Shown: positions 26,609 to 36,854 of the stretch, one piece after another
How positions within the stretch are numbered: the stretch's first letter is position 1
Layout: every line of letters starts with the position of its first letter
Source of the DNA: Rhizobium mesoamericanum STM3625
GTDB taxonomy: Bacteria; Pseudomonadota; Alphaproteobacteria; Rhizobiales; Rhizobiaceae
Direction of reading: 5' to 3'
NCBI RefSeq assembly: GCF_000312665.1
Contig: NZ_HF536772.1
Location: 1,018,382-1,082,381, forward strand
DNA: 64,000 nt
Made by a program: the position numbers and the translations under genes
The notes under the pieces: model-generated
What the model was told of the DNA's origin: nothing
The model's input: the letters and a program-made list of their open reading frames with translations, nothing else
The model's database searches: none

Positions 26609-27829
26609 ATGGCGCGAGCCTTTCTTTTCGTTCTGGATTCTTTTGGCGTTGGTGGTGCTCCGGATGCTGGGGCGTACGGCGACGAGGGGGCTAACACGCT
26701 TGGACACATCGCGGAATTCTGCGCGGCAGGCGCTGGGGATCGTGATGGGTTGCGTTCCGGCCCACTCCAGCTTCCGAACATGTCGGCTCTCGGCCTTGTC
26801 CATCTCGCCAAGGCCGCATCGGGACGTTTCCCCATGGGGATGCCGGTGCCGGAGAAGGTCTATGCGACGTTCGGCTCCGCCAGTGAAGTTTCCCGCGGGA
26901 AGGACACGCCATCTGGCCACTGGGAGATTGCGGGGACGCCGGTAACATTCGATTGGGGTTACTTTCCTGCCGAAGGCGAAGCATTTCCGCCACAGCTCGT
27001 CGAGGCGCTCTGCAGGGCCGCCGATGTTTCGGGGATTCTCGGCAACTGTCACGCCTCTGGCACCGATATCATTGCCCGGCATGGCGAAGAGCACATCCGG
27101 ACTGGAAAGCCGATTTGCTACACTTCGTCCGACTCGGTCTTCCAGGTTGCCGCTCACGAGACGCATTTCGGCCTCGACAGGCTCATGACCTTCTGCACGA
27201 TCGCGCGGGCGCTGCTAGATCCCTACAACATCGGCCGCGTCATTGCGCGGCCGTTTGTCGGGGAGACTGCCTCCAAATTTCAGCGGACCGGAAACCGCCG
27301 CGACTTCTCAGTGCCGCCACCGGAGCCGACACTTCTCGACCGGTTGATCAAGGAAGGTCGCAAGGTCCATGCCATTGGCAAGATCGGTGACATCTTTGCG
27401 CATAAAGGGATATCCCGAGTAGTCAAGGCGAATGGCAACGAGGCGTTGATGGACGCCAGTCTCGCAGCCATGGATATCGCCGAGGATGGTGACCTGGTCT
27501 TCACAAATTTTGTCGATTTCGACATGGTCTATGGCCACCGCAGGGATGTAGCGGGCTATGCCGCCGCCCTGGAAGCATTTGATTCCAGACTGCCGGAAGT
27601 GGGCGGCAAGCTGAAGCCTGGCGATCTTGTCATACTGACGGCCGACCACGGCTGCGATCCGACGTGGCGCGGCACGGATCACACGCGCGAACGGGTACCG
27701 ATCATTGCCTACGGCCCGGGGCTGCTTTCTCGCGATATCGGCATACGCGCTACCTATGCGGACATCGGCGAGACGATCGCTCGGCATCTGCGCATTCCAC
27801 CAGGGGCGCACGGGAGAAGCTTTCTATGA
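26609..27829 (+). CDS. deoB: Phosphopentomutase
   Basis: A 406-residue enzyme of the alkaline-phosphatase superfamily that interconverts ribose- or deoxyribose-1-phosphate and the 5-phosphates. Metal-site motifs are VLDSFGVGG (Asp10), [12 protein letters not shown] and [21 protein letters not shown] 26609 follows GGTGGAG; an upstream open stretch back to 26519 is not protein-like. It overlaps add by four bases (ATGA). Part of the nucleoside-salvage cluster. Confidence 0.97.
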   Translation: MARAFLFVLDSFGVGGAPDAGAYGDEGANTLGHIAEFCAAGAGDRDGLRSGPLQLPNMSALGLVHLAKAASGRFPMGMPVPEKVYATFGSASEVSRGKDTPSGHWEIAGTPVTFDWGYFPAEGEAFPPQLVEALCRAADVSGILGNCHASGTDIIARHGEEHIRTGKPICYTSSDSVFQVAAHETHFGLDRLMTFCTIARALLDPYNIGRVIARPFVGETASKFQRTGNRRDFSVPPPEPTLLDRLIKEGRKVHAIGKIGDIFAHKGISRVVKANGNEALMDASLAAMDIAEDGDLVFTNFVDFDMVYGHRRDVAGYAAALEAFDSRLPEVGGKLKPGDLVILTADHGCDPTWRGTDHTRERVPIIAYGPGLLSRDIGIRATYADIGETIARHLRIPPGAHGRSFL

Positions 27830-28794
27830 CATCGCATTTGAAGAAGGTCGAGCTGCACTGTCATCTGGAAGGTGCCGCGCCGCCGACGCTCACCTTGGCG
27901 CAGGCCCGGAAATATAACATCGACATCAGCCCCTATCTCGCGGATGGCGCCTATGTCTGGCACGACTTTGCGAGCTTTCTGGAGTGCTACGACAAGGTCT
28001 CCGAGGTCTACAAGACCGAGGAGGACTATGCGCTGCTGACCGAGACCTATCTTCAGGAGCTCGCCGGGATCGGAACCATTTACAGCGAGCTAATCGTATC
28101 TCCAGATCATGGCAAGCGGATCGGGCTTGGTGCCGACGCTTATATCGAGGGTGTCTGTGAAGGAATTCGTCGCGCGAAGACAAAAAGCGGCATCGAGGCA
28201 CGTCTGATCGTCACCGGGGAACGCCATTTTGGCCCGGAAAGTGTCATTGGCGCCGCCGAATACGCGGCCGGGGCAAGGAACCCGCTCATTACGGGCTTCA
28301 ATCTTGCTGGCGAGGAGCGCATGGGCAGGGTCGCCGATTATGCACGTGCCTTTGACATTGCACGCGATGCGGGGCTCGGCCTCACCATCCATGCTGGCGA
28401 AGTGTGCGGAGCCTACAGCGTCGCCGATGCGCTTGACGATGTTCGGCCATCGCGTATCGGGCATGGTGTGCGAGCGATAGAGGACCTGGATCTTGTTAAG
28501 CGGCTCGCCGATCTCGGAACGGTGTTGGAAGTGTGCCCCGGCTCCAATATCGCGCTGAAGGTCTTTCCGGATTTCGCATCGCATCCGCTGCGAAAACTCA
28601 AGGACGCCGGCATACGCGTCACAATCAGTTCGGATGACCCGCCGTTCTTTCACACGTCGCTGAAGCGTGAATACGAATTGGCCGCCGATGCCTTTGGCTT
28701 CAGCGACGCAGCAATTGATGAGATGACTCGAACCGGTATCGAGGCAGCCTTCGTCGACGAGGCGACGCGCCAAGCGCTTTTTGCCCGGATGTGA
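27826..28794 (+). CDS. add: Adenosine deaminase
   Basis: A 322-residue zinc enzyme converting adenosine or deoxyadenosine to inosine or deoxyinosine. Metal and catalytic residues: His11 and His13 (HCHLEG), His189 and Glu192 (HAGE), His213 (GHG), Asp270-Asp271 (SSDDPP). It is translationally coupled to deoB. A terminator follows at 28821-28853. Its product feeds the purine nucleoside phosphorylase encoded on the other strand of the cluster. Adenine deaminase subtypes share the fold, so the base preference is inferred. Confidence 0.93.
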   Translation: MTSHLKKVELHCHLEGAAPPTLTLAQARKYNIDISPYLADGAYVWHDFASFLECYDKVSEVYKTEEDYALLTETYLQELAGIGTIYSELIVSPDHGKRIGLGADAYIEGVCEGIRRAKTKSGIEARLIVTGERHFGPESVIGAAEYAAGARNPLITGFNLAGEERMGRVADYARAFDIARDAGLGLTIHAGEVCGAYSVADALDDVRPSRIGHGVRAIEDLDLVKRLADLGTVLEVCPGSNIALKVFPDFASHPLRKLKDAGIRVTISSDDPPFFHTSLKREYELAADAFGFSDAAIDEMTRTGIEAAFVDEATRQALFARM

Positions 28795-28820
28795 TCGACG
28801 CCCTGGGGATCAGCGTTGCA

Positions 28821-28853
28821 AAATTGCCTCCGCTCTTGCGGTGGAGGCAATTT
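28821..28853 (+). terminator. Terminator after add
   Basis: An 11-pair stem (AAATTGCCTCC at 28821-28831, GGAGGCAATTT at 28843-28853) with a short loop. Separates deoB-add from upp. Confidence 0.75.
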
Positions 28854-28900
28854 CCATGGAAGAAACATCCGATAAGAACAACGACTGAAAGGGCTCGGCT

Positions 28901-29530
28901 ATGGACGGCGTAACGGTCATCGATCACCCGCTTGTGCAGCACAAACTCACGATCATGCGGCGCAAGGAGACATCGACCGGAAGTTTCCGTCGGCTCCTGC
29001 GCGAAATATCCACGCTGCTCTGTTACGAAGTGACCCGCGATCTGGAGCTGACAATGGAGACCATCGAGACGCCCCTGCAGACGATGGAGTCGCCAATTCT
29101 CGAAGGCAAGAAGCTTGTCTTCGCCTCGATCCTGCGCGCCGGCAACGGCCTTCTTGAAGGCATGCTCGATCTCGTGCCGTCGGCGCGCGTGTCGCATATC
29201 GGCGTTTACCGCGATCACGAGACGCTGCAGCCTGTTGAATACTACTTCAAGGCTCCGGAGGACGTCGCCGAGCGCCTGATCATCGTCGTCGATCCCATGC
29301 TTGCGACCGGTAATTCCTCGATTGCCGCGATCGACAAGCTCAAGGAGCGGGGAGCGCGCAACATCCGCTTCCTCTGCCTCCTCGCCGCTCCCGAGGGCAT
29401 CAGGAACTTCCGCGAAGCACATCCAGATGTTCCCGTATTCACGGCCTCGATCGACAGCCATCTGAACGAGAAGGGCTATATCGTGCCCGGTCTTGGCGAC
29501 GCCGGCGATCGCATGTACGGCACGAAATAA
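28901..29530 (+). CDS. upp: Uracil phosphoribosyltransferase
   Basis: A 209-residue enzyme making UMP from uracil and PRPP. The PRPP loop DPMLATG is at 131-137, and the C-terminal uracil-binding region [17 protein letters not shown] is complete. GAAAGGGC precedes the ATG. Own transcript likely, since terminators sit before (28821) and after (29561). It recovers uracil released by pyrimidine nucleoside phosphorolysis. Confidence 0.97.
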   Translation: MDGVTVIDHPLVQHKLTIMRRKETSTGSFRRLLREISTLLCYEVTRDLELTMETIETPLQTMESPILEGKKLVFASILRAGNGLLEGMLDLVPSARVSHIGVYRDHETLQPVEYYFKAPEDVAERLIIVVDPMLATGNSSIAAIDKLKERGARNIRFLCLLAAPEGIRNFREAHPDVPVFTASIDSHLNEKGYIVPGLGDAGDRMYGTK

Positions 29531-29560
29531 TTCGCAATCCGTTTACTAAATCGAAGCAGC

Positions 29561-29589
29561 AATGGCCCGGAGACGCTTGCCGGGCCATT
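29561..29589 (+). terminator. Terminator after upp
   Basis: A 10-pair perfect stem (AATGGCCCGG at 29561-29570, CCGGGCCATT at 29580-29589) with a nine-base loop, 31 bases after the upp stop. Confidence 0.75.
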
Positions 29590-29690
29590 TGCAATGGTCG
29601 GCATTAGCAACTTGTCAGCAATTATCGCGTAGCACCTGTAAACATGGCCACGCATGACGCGGGGTTTATACAGGAAGGATTTCTGTCCCG

Positions 29691-30212
29691 ATGCTCGTGC
29701 GTACCGTCATCTTTGCAAGCCTTGCTGCGGTGCTTGCAACGCAGATACCGTCCCTTGTCGGAAAACCCGGCAACGAACCAACCGCTTCGGTAAACATCGC
29801 GACTGGCGCCACTGAGCAGCTGCCTGCCAGCCCCGCCAATGTCGGCACAATGCGCCTGCAGGCCGATGCCCAGGGACACTACTCCGGAGACTTCAGAATA
29901 AACGGTCGACAGGTGCAGGGTCTGATCGACACCGGCGCAACTTACGTCGCCCTGAACGAGAGCTTCGCCCGACGGCTTGGCTATACGGGCAACCAGCTCG
30001 ATTTCCGCTACTCGGTGAACACCGCCAACGGCAACACGAAGGCGGCCCACGTCGTACTGGATAGGGTTGAAATCGGTGGTATCCGCGTTCGCGACGTGGA
30101 GGCCTTCGTCCTAAAGGATGAGGCCCTTTCCTCTACGCTCGTCGGCATGAGCTTCCTGCGCAAGCTTGCTTCCTATTCCGTTGCGAATGGATCCCTCAGC
30201 CTGAAGCAATAG
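29691..30212 (+). CDS. Retropepsin-like aspartic protease, TIGR02281-type
   Basis: A 173-residue protein with an N-terminal signal or membrane anchor (LVRTVIFASLAAVLATQ) and a clan AA protease domain with the single catalytic motif LIDTGATYVALN (Asp80-Thr-Gly-Ala). Members act as dimers and are found in the periplasm or inner membrane of alphaproteobacteria. Their substrates are unknown. It stands alone between upp and the convergent sugar importer; neighbours give no hint of its role. Confidence 0.85.
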   Translation: MLVRTVIFASLAAVLATQIPSLVGKPGNEPTASVNIATGATEQLPASPANVGTMRLQADAQGHYSGDFRINGRQVQGLIDTGATYVALNESFARRLGYTGNQLDFRYSVNTANGNTKAAHVVLDRVEIGGIRVRDVEAFVLKDEALSSTLVGMSFLRKLASYSVANGSLSLKQ

Positions 30213-30255
30213 CGAATCCCGGCGTAACGGTATTATTCCTGAACGCCAGGCGTCA

Positions 30256-31044
30256 TCACCGATGGATGGTTCTTGCCTCGTCGGCTGTCAGTGCGCTCTC
30301 TCGAGTGCCGGATACGATGATCTCCAAGACCTCGTGCTCGTCCGTGTTCTTGACATAGCGGTCGCCGACATACTCACCGCGCTTGAGAACCATGACGCGA
30401 TCGCCGACAGCAAAAATGTCGACCAGACGGTGGGAGATGATGATCTGGGCTACGCCTTGTTTCTTCAACTCCAGCATGGTTTCGAGCAGCCGTTCTGTCG
30501 CCATTACCGAGAGGTTGGCGGTTGGCTCATCGAGGATCACGACGCGCGGCTCGAAAGAGATCGCACGAGCGATCGCCACGGATTGCTGGCGGCCGCCAGA
30601 CAGGCTCTCGACCTTCTGATAGACGGAATTCACGTCGACCTTGAGTCGTTTCAAAACGCTATCCGCCTCGGCATACATCTTTCGCCGATCAACTAAGGGG
30701 CCCCTGAGCGGCCAGCGGCCAAGAAAAATGTTCTGGCCGACATCCATGTTCCCGCAGAGGGCGAAGTCCTGATAGATCATCTCGATTCCGGCGTCGCGGC
30801 TCTCATGCGGGCTCTTGAAGTACACCGGTTGCCCGGCAACCAGGATTTCGCCGGAATCGCGCTGATAGGCGCCGGTGAGGATCTTCATAAGCGTCGACTT
30901 GCCGGCCGAGTTGTCGCCCACCAGGCCGAGGATCTCGCCAGGATAAAGTGTGAGATCAACTTTTCGGAGCGCTTGTACTGCGCCGAATGCCTTCTCGACG
31001 CCCCGCATTTCCACGATCGGCTGTAATGGCTGAGCGTCAACCAT
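30256..31044 (-). CDS. Sugar ABC importer ATPase, FrcA type
   Basis: A 262-residue ATPase with Walker A GDNSAGKSTLMK, signature LSGGRQQSVAIARA and Walker B VVILDEPTANLS. The GDNSAGKST variant and single nucleotide-binding domain mark the FrcA/CUT2-like group rather than the two-domain RbsA type. The start overlaps the end of the permease gene by eight bases (31037-31044). Ligand unknown; position between upp and deoA suggests a pentose or nucleoside-derived sugar. Confidence 0.92.
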   Translation of the reverse strand: MVDAQPLQPIVEMRGVEKAFGAVQALRKVDLTLYPGEILGLVGDNSAGKSTLMKILTGAYQRDSGEILVAGQPVYFKSPHESRDAGIEMIYQDFALCGNMDVGQNIFLGRWPLRGPLVDRRKMYAEADSVLKRLKVDVNSVYQKVESLSGGRQQSVAIARAISFEPRVVILDEPTANLSVMATERLLETMLELKKQGVAQIIISHRLVDIFAVGDRVMVLKRGEYVGDRYVKNTDEHEVLEIIVSGTRESALTADEARTIHR

Positions 31045-33298
31045 GGATGCGTTCTCCCGTTGGTGCTGCGGTCGCGAAACGGGCCCGCAGGCGCGCGAAC
31101 AGATTGGCCTGTCGTACCCAAATGTCGATTAGCACTGCAACGATGAGGATGACCCCGATGAAGACATTGATCCAGTGCTGGGGCATGGTGAAGCCCTGAA
31201 CATTGAGCTGCAGCAGCGCGCGGACGAGCGTGATCACGGCTGCACCAGCAAGCGAGCCGATCACCGTGCCGTAGCCGCCGAAGATCGATCCGCCGCCGAT
31301 GATGACAGAGGCGATGGCGTCAAGCTCTCGGAACTGGCCGGCAACCGGGTTGAAGCTGCGGAAGTAAGCAACGTTGATGATTCCGGCCATGGTTGCGCAC
31401 AGCGCGGCCAACATCAGGGAGATGAAACGCACGCGGTTGGTGTTGATACCGGCATAGGTGGCCGCGCGGACGTTGCCACCCGCGGCGCAGACCTTCAATC
31501 CGAATGGTGTGTAGGCAAGCACGACGCCGGCGAGAAGGGCGACGAAAAACATGAAGATCGTCTGGATACTGACGACCTCCGCCACTGAGCGGATAATTCC
31601 CGAAGGCAGCGAAAGGTCGAAATGCAGGAGAACGTCGTTCAGCTTGCGACCAAGCAGGTTGTAGCCTTCCGGCCAGCCGGTCAGCTGCTGGCCGGCGACA
31701 AACCAGGCGGCGAGACCACGGGCAATGTAGAACATGCCAAGGGTGGCGATAAAGGCGGGCAGTTTGAAGCCGACTGTCACGACGGCGTTGACGAGGCCGG
31801 CAGCCGTTCCTGCAAGTAGCCCCATCGCCACGGCGGTGAGCGGATCGGCGCCCAGCACCTTCAGGAAGTAGGCGGCGGTGCTGCCTGCAAGCGCAAGTAC
31901 AGCTCCAACGGAGAGATCGATATCGCCGGCTGCAATGACGTAGGTGAGCCCCACGGTAATGAGCGCCAGTTCCGTATAGTTGAGCAGGATCGCGAAGGTG
32001 TTGGGCAAGTTCCACCAGTAGTCCGGCCTCAGCGCCAAGCCGGTCAACCAGAGCACCACGGTCAGGATGATGGCCAGTGCGTCGCGTCGCGCGAGGAACT
32101 TGCCAAGCCCGGTGGCAGAGAGCGCCATGTCGCCCGTCATTGCTCCCTTCGTCTGCACACCCTCCAGTGCCAGGCCGCCGGTCTCATAGGCCGGCGGTGG
32201 CGGTCGGCCGCGGAGCCAGGCCCAGAAACGGGCCGCGATCTGGCGTCGAATGAGGAAGGGTTCGATCAACACGGCCGTGACAAGAAGCAGGCCGAGGAAA
32301 ACCAGCACGGCACCAGCAGGTAAGGTGAACCTGGCGCCCACGGCAACGTTCTCTCCATCGATAACGACGGTTCGCGTAATCGGCCAACCTTCGCGCAACA
32401 CCTTGTCGATCAGGACAACAACAGCGGCACCGAGACAGGACCCGAAGACGCGGCCGCGGCCGCCGAGGATCGATGCGCCGCCAATGACGACAGATGCGAT
32501 GACGGTAAGTTCCCAGCTGACGCCGTAGAGAGGGGTGACACCCTTGTCCTGCGCCGCTGCCAGGAGAGCAGAAAGCGTCGCGCAAAGCGATGAGAGCAGA
32601 TAAGCGCGAATGCGCACCCACCGCGTGTTCATGCCCGCATAGGCCGCAGCCTGCTCGTTGCCGCCGGTCGCGAAGGTCTCATAGCCCCAGCGGGTCTTGG
32701 CAAGCACATAGGCACCGACGACGGCGACCAGAAGGAAGATTGCGATTTGGTTATTGAAACCGAGGGCGTTGCTCTCACCGAGGTGGAAGAAGAGCGGATA
32801 GTCTTTTGCCTTGCCGGAATAGTAGATCGCCTGACCGTGCGTAAGCGCAAGAACGAAACCGCGACCGATAAAGAGTACCGTTAGCGTTGCAATGAAGGCA
32901 GGTACTCTCAGGATCGTTACAAGGATGCCGTTGAAGAGACCAATCACCGTGCCGAGCAGCAAACAGAAGATGACCGATTCGACGACGCCGAAGTCGAGAA
33001 CATCAGACGCAAAGAGCCTGGCAAAGGCAACGGCGATCAGGCCATAGGTGGAGCCGACCGAAAGATCGAGATCCTTGTTGGCAATGACAAAGGTCATTCC
33101 AACAGCGATGATCCCGACACGGGATGTATCGCGCAGGAGCGCCAGAAGGGCTTCCGTAGACCCAAAAAAGGCTGGATTAACGAGAGCTCCACCGAGATAG
33201 AGCAGGGCAAGGAAAATCAGCAGCCCAGCCTCCCAGCCGCCGACGAGCTGAGGTGGCGCTCGGCCTAGCGATGTCGTCGTGGGCGCCATTGCAATCAC
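31037..33298 (-). CDS. Tandem fused CUT2 sugar permease
   Basis: A 753-residue membrane protein holding two complete RbsC/FrcC-like permeases. The first (about 20-350) has IIAVGMTFVIANKDLDLSVGS and VIGGASILGGRGRVFGS. The second (about 405-745) has LITVGLTYVIAAGDIDLSVGA and VIIGGGSIFGGYGTVIGS. They are joined by a hydrophilic linker near 350-400. One chain therefore provides both membrane halves of the transporter. The start is uncertain: GTG 33298 or ATG 33289. Followed by the ATPase, with overlapping ends. Confidence 0.9.
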   Translation of the reverse strand: MIAMAPTTTSLGRAPPQLVGGWEAGLLIFLALLYLGGALVNPAFFGSTEALLALLRDTSRVGIIAVGMTFVIANKDLDLSVGSTYGLIAVAFARLFASDVLDFGVVESVIFCLLLGTVIGLFNGILVTILRVPAFIATLTVLFIGRGFVLALTHGQAIYYSGKAKDYPLFFHLGESNALGFNNQIAIFLLVAVVGAYVLAKTRWGYETFATGGNEQAAAYAGMNTRWVRIRAYLLSSLCATLSALLAAAQDKGVTPLYGVSWELTVIASVVIGGASILGGRGRVFGSCLGAAVVVLIDKVLREGWPITRTVVIDGENVAVGARFTLPAGAVLVFLGLLLVTAVLIEPFLIRRQIAARFWAWLRGRPPPPAYETGGLALEGVQTKGAMTGDMALSATGLGKFLARRDALAIILTVVLWLTGLALRPDYWWNLPNTFAILLNYTELALITVGLTYVIAAGDIDLSVGAVLALAGSTAAYFLKVLGADPLTAVAMGLLAGTAAGLVNAVVTVGFKLPAFIATLGMFYIARGLAAWFVAGQQLTGWPEGYNLLGRKLNDVLLHFDLSLPSGIIRSVAEVVSIQTIFMFFVALLAGVVLAYTPFGLKVCAAGGNVRAATYAGINTNRVRFISLMLAALCATMAGIINVAYFRSFNPVAGQFRELDAIASVIIGGGSIFGGYGTVIGSLAGAAVITLVRALLQLNVQGFTMPQHWINVFIGVILIVAVLIDIWVRQANLFARLRARFATAAPTGERIHG

Positions 33299-33369
33299 CG
33301 ATCAATCTTGCCGTCGCGATGCGTAGGGACTTCCCATCCCCCGCATCGGTTTCCAGGCGTTCCGAGCGG

Positions 33370-34452
33370 TCAGTTCTCGAAGCGCTTGCCGACTTTTGCG
33401 ACGTTATCCTTCGTCACCAATTGGGCACGCGTGTCCAGGTTGGCGGCGGAAATGCCGCGATCGATTTGGAGGTAAAGCTGCATGACAGGCCAGAAGCCCT
33501 GCAGGAAGGGTTGCTGTCCCAGCGAACCGGTGAGGTTTCCAGCAGCGATCCCCTCTTGCTGCGCCGGGCCGAGGTCGAACCCAAAGGCGCAGAACTTGCC
33601 AGTCTTCCCCATCTGTGCGACCGCTTTCACGAGCGGCGGCGTAAAGACGTTGTTGGCTGTAAAAGCACCGACTGCGTCACCGCGGGACTCAAAGAGCGAC
33701 ACAAGCGCGTTGACGGGGTCATTCGGATTTGTGTCTATACCAACATTCTCCGGCCCGGCATCGACCTTGAAGGCGTCGAGCTTGCCGGCATCCTTCAACG
33801 TCTTGACGATGGCGTTGAAGGCGGCGGTCACGCGATTGTTGACCTCAATGTTGCCCATAGCGGTCGAAGACGGCAGGAGTATCGAGCCCTTGGTCGCGCC
33901 GCTATCAAGCACGCACTTGGCAAGCGCCTCACCCCCGATCGCCGCAGCTGATGCGTCCTGCCCTGTATGACTTATGCTACTGCGATGCAGGATCGTCGCG
34001 TCGAACGAGTTGGTTGTCGCGATCGGTATACCGGCCTTCTCGGCGGCCGTGACGATGTCGTTGTACGCGCCGACCTGCGGCGTTGTCATAATGATGCCGT
34101 CGATCGTCGGGTCCTGAACGATCTGGTTCAGAATCTCGATTTCACGCGCAGGATCGTCAACCGGTGATTCCGAGCCGAGCAGCAAGATCTTGGCGCCGAT
34201 CATGTTGCCGGCAACGGTTGCACCGACATAGACGGGGTCAAAAAAGCCGTTGCCCGCAGTATGCGTCACAATCGCGAAAGTCAAATGACCATCAGCCGAA
34301 TGGAAGTTTTTCGTGCCGGGCGCCTCCTTGGCAGCTTCGGCAAAATCATATCCGCCGACCGCCTTCTCAACGCCGCCGGACTGCGCAAATGCATGCGTAA
34401 CGCCAAACGACAGTACCGCAGCCGACGCCGCGTAGAGCAAAGTCCGCCTCAT
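33370..34452 (-). CDS. Sugar ABC importer periplasmic binding protein
   Basis: 360 residues: signal peptide RRTLLYAASAAVLSFGVTHA cut before QSGG, then a periplasmic-binding-protein fold of the ribose/LacI-like class (FAIVTHTAGNGFFDPVYVGA, IDGIIMTTPQVGAYNDIVTAAEKAGIP). ATG 34452 follows GGGAGGA. It heads the three-gene importer set with the fused permease and the FrcA-like ATPase. The ligand is not evident; a pentose such as ribose or deoxyribose would fit the surrounding nucleoside genes. Confidence 0.92.
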   Translation of the reverse strand: MRRTLLYAASAAVLSFGVTHAFAQSGGVEKAVGGYDFAEAAKEAPGTKNFHSADGHLTFAIVTHTAGNGFFDPVYVGATVAGNMIGAKILLLGSESPVDDPAREIEILNQIVQDPTIDGIIMTTPQVGAYNDIVTAAEKAGIPIATTNSFDATILHRSSISHTGQDASAAAIGGEALAKCVLDSGATKGSILLPSSTAMGNIEVNNRVTAAFNAIVKTLKDAGKLDAFKVDAGPENVGIDTNPNDPVNALVSLFESRGDAVGAFTANNVFTPPLVKAVAQMGKTGKFCAFGFDLGPAQQEGIAAGNLTGSLGQQPFLQGFWPVMQLYLQIDRGISAANLDTRAQLVTKDNVAKVGKRFEN

Positions 34453-34756
34453 GATTAGTCCTCCCTTGAGACAACGGAGGAATGCCTTTCGGGCGCAATT
34501 TTTTAGAGAGTGAAGGCCCGAAGGCTTCCTCCCATGCGCTAATATTCTGCGCAATTTCGATGCAAGTAAACGGCGAACTCATCGTAGAGGCGAATTTGTT
34601 TGCCGCGTCGGCATCTAAAGGTTGCCTTGTTGCGAAATAGCCGCCGAAGTCGTGTTTGCCCCCCCTGCGGCCAAGGGTTAACCTTACCCCTGCGCTCCTA
34701 CCCCAGTGGAAGGCGCGAATTGCTGTCGTTCAAGCCCCACCGGGAAGCCCTAAGTC
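34453..34756. other. Promoter region of the sugar importer
   Basis: 304 bases between the deoA stop and the binding-protein start, both on the minus strand. No gene and no convincing hairpin terminator after deoA. I see no clear operator palindrome. It should hold the importer promoter. Confidence 0.4.
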
Positions 34757-36076
34757 TCAGGCAATAGCCGCAATGCGCTCGCAAACGACAGCCGCGATTG
34801 CAGGTGGGGTTTCGCTGATCCTGTAGTTGGTAGCTAGGGCAGCGATTGCCGCATCTGCCCAATTTTCGGTGGCGGCATGCACAAATGCAATCGGATCACC
34901 TCGCTCGACATGGGTGCCGAGCGGCAGGATGTCGGATAGACCAACGCGGTGATCGATCCTGTCGTCTGGATGGCGCCGTCCGCCACCGAGATCGACGACG
35001 GTCATGCCGATCTCCCGTACGTCGCAGCCGGAAAGCCAACCGGACTGAGGCGCGGGAACCGCCTTCTTTATTGGCGCTTCAACGAGGTATTTATCCGGCT
35101 CTTCCAGAAGATCCGACGGGCCGCCGAGTAGGTGGACCATGCGGGCGAAGTTTTCGGCGGCCTTGCCTGTTGAAAGGGCGTCCGCGGCCCTCGTCTCACC
35201 TTCCTGAATTGACGAAGCGACACCGGATTTCATTAGCATCTCGGCCGCGAAGGCCAGAACGGCTGTTTCTAGCCGCGTATTCTTTTTCCTGCCCGCCAGA
35301 AATTCCAGGCAGTTGCGGATCTCCACGGTGTTTCCCGCGGCGTCAGCGAGTGGCTGGTTCATGTCGGTGATCAGCGCCGAGGTTTTCACGCCTGCGCTAT
35401 TGGCAACATTGACAAGCGCCTGTGCCAGCATCTCTGCGTCTCTCGGCTCGGCCATGAATGCGCCCGTGCCGACCTTGACGTCGAGTACAAGGGTCTGCAA
35501 CCCGGCTGCCAGCTTTTTCGAAAGGATGGAGGCAGTGATGAGAGGGATCGAGTCGACGGTCGCCGTGACATCCCGAACAGCGTAGAGTTTGCCATCGGCA
35601 GGCGCAAGGGCTCCGGTCTGGCCGATGATGGCGCAGCCCACATCCTTCACGACCTTGCGGAAACGCATGGCGTCCGGGGTAATGGTATAGCCGGGAATCG
35701 CCTCGAGCTTGTCCAGTGTTCCGCCAGTATGACCGAGGCCACGCCCTGATATCATCGGGACGGCCAGGCCGCAGGCAGCCGCGATTGGTGCCAGCATCAA
35801 CGAAACATTGTCGCCAACGCCGCCTGTCGAGTGCTTGTCGGCGATCGGCCGGTCTATGTCGGTCCAGGTCAGCATGTCGCCCGAGTGCGCCATCGCAAGC
35901 GTCAGCGCCACGACTTCGTCGCGCGTCATGCCCTTGAACCAAACCGCCATGGCGAAGGCGCCGATCTGCCCCTCGGAGAGCTGACCGGATGCAAGTGCGG
36001 CAACAAACGATTGGATATCCTCTTCGGAAAGCGTTCCGCCGTTTCGTTTCTGGCGGATGATTTCCTGGGGAATCAT
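34757..36076 (-). CDS. deoA: Thymidine phosphorylase
   Basis: A 439-residue enzyme that phosphorolyses thymidine and deoxyuridine to the base and deoxyribose-1-phosphate. The phosphate-binding motif KHSTGGVGD is at 81-89, and the signature SGRGLGHTGGTLDKLEAIPG follows. ATG 36076 lies one base after the deoC stop. It is last in the nucleoside operon. Members of the wider family also accept uridine, but motif reading here fits the thymidine enzyme in length. Confidence 0.95.
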   Translation of the reverse strand: MIPQEIIRQKRNGGTLSEEDIQSFVAALASGQLSEGQIGAFAMAVWFKGMTRDEVVALTLAMAHSGDMLTWTDIDRPIADKHSTGGVGDNVSLMLAPIAAACGLAVPMISGRGLGHTGGTLDKLEAIPGYTITPDAMRFRKVVKDVGCAIIGQTGALAPADGKLYAVRDVTATVDSIPLITASILSKKLAAGLQTLVLDVKVGTGAFMAEPRDAEMLAQALVNVANSAGVKTSALITDMNQPLADAAGNTVEIRNCLEFLAGRKKNTRLETAVLAFAAEMLMKSGVASSIQEGETRAADALSTGKAAENFARMVHLLGGPSDLLEEPDKYLVEAPIKKAVPAPQSGWLSGCDVREIGMTVVDLGGGRRHPDDRIDHRVGLSDILPLGTHVERGDPIAFVHAATENWADAAIAALATNYRISETPPAIAAVVCERIAAIA

Positions 36077-36077
36077 G

Positions 36078-36854
36078 TCAATAGCTCGAAGCGGTGGCGG
36101 GTGCGGATTGCGCACCGCTTAGCACGGCGAGAATGTCGTCAAGCAATCCGGAGGCACCGAAACGGAAGGTGGATGGTATTGGCCAGTCGGGCGCCATGAT
36201 CGTTTCTGCAAGGCTCAGATAAAGCGCTGCATCGGACACCGAACCGATGCCGCCTGCCGGCTTGAAGCCAACCTTTCGGCCGCTCTGGCGGATGACCCGC
36301 AGCATGATGTCGGCCGCTTCCAGGGTCGCATTGACGGAGACCTTGCCCGTGGAGGTCTTAATGAAATCGCCACCCGCTTCAATCGCAAGTTCAGAGGCAC
36401 GACGGATCAGCGCCGCGTCCTTGATTTCGCCGGTCTCGAGAATGACCTTCAGAAGGATCGGATCCTTGCACTCGGCACGCACGGCGGCAACCATGTCGGT
36501 AACGGCCTTGGCGCTACCGGTCATGAACTTGCGATAGGGGATGACGAGGTCGATTTCATCGGCGCCGTCGGCAATCGCCTCGCGAGTCTCGGCGGCAACA
36601 TCAGCCACCTCCATCTCGCCCGAGGGGAAATTGACCACCGTCGCAATCCGCACCGCATGGGCTGTGCCGAGTACGGCGCGAGCGCGGGCGACGAAGCGCG
36701 GCCAGATGCAGATCGCCGCCGTGTTGCCATAAGGGGTCTGCGCCCGGGCGCACAGCTCGTCAATCTGCGCCTCGGTGCAATCGTCCTTCAGGTTGGTGAG
36801 ATCGAGGAGGGAGAGGGCGACGGCGGCCGTTTCCTTGCTGGAATGGTTGGTCAT
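36078..36854 (-). CDS. deoC: Deoxyribose-phosphate aldolase
   Basis: A 258-residue class I aldolase splitting deoxyribose-5-phosphate into acetaldehyde and glyceraldehyde-3-phosphate. Schiff-base Lys166 lies in FIKTSTGK, Asp102 in EIDLVIPYR, and a second active-site Lys in KVGFKPAGGIG. The start overlaps the phosphorylase stop (ATGA). The frame is open further upstream, but only within the neighbouring gene. Confidence 0.96.
   Translation of the reverse strand: MTNHSSKETAAVALSLLDLTNLKDDCTEAQIDELCARAQTPYGNTAAICIWPRFVARARAVLGTAHAVRIATVVNFPSGEMEVADVAAETREAIADGADEIDLVIPYRKFMTGSAKAVTDMVAAVRAECKDPILLKVILETGEIKDAALIRRASELAIEAGGDFIKTSTGKVSVNATLEAADIMLRVIRQSGRKVGFKPAGGIGSVSDAALYLSLAETIMAPDWPIPSTFRFGASGLLDDILAVLSGAQSAPATASSY

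Noticed and set aside
28700..29461. 253-codon minus-strand frame opposite upp
   Set aside because: Shadow of upp; no domain.
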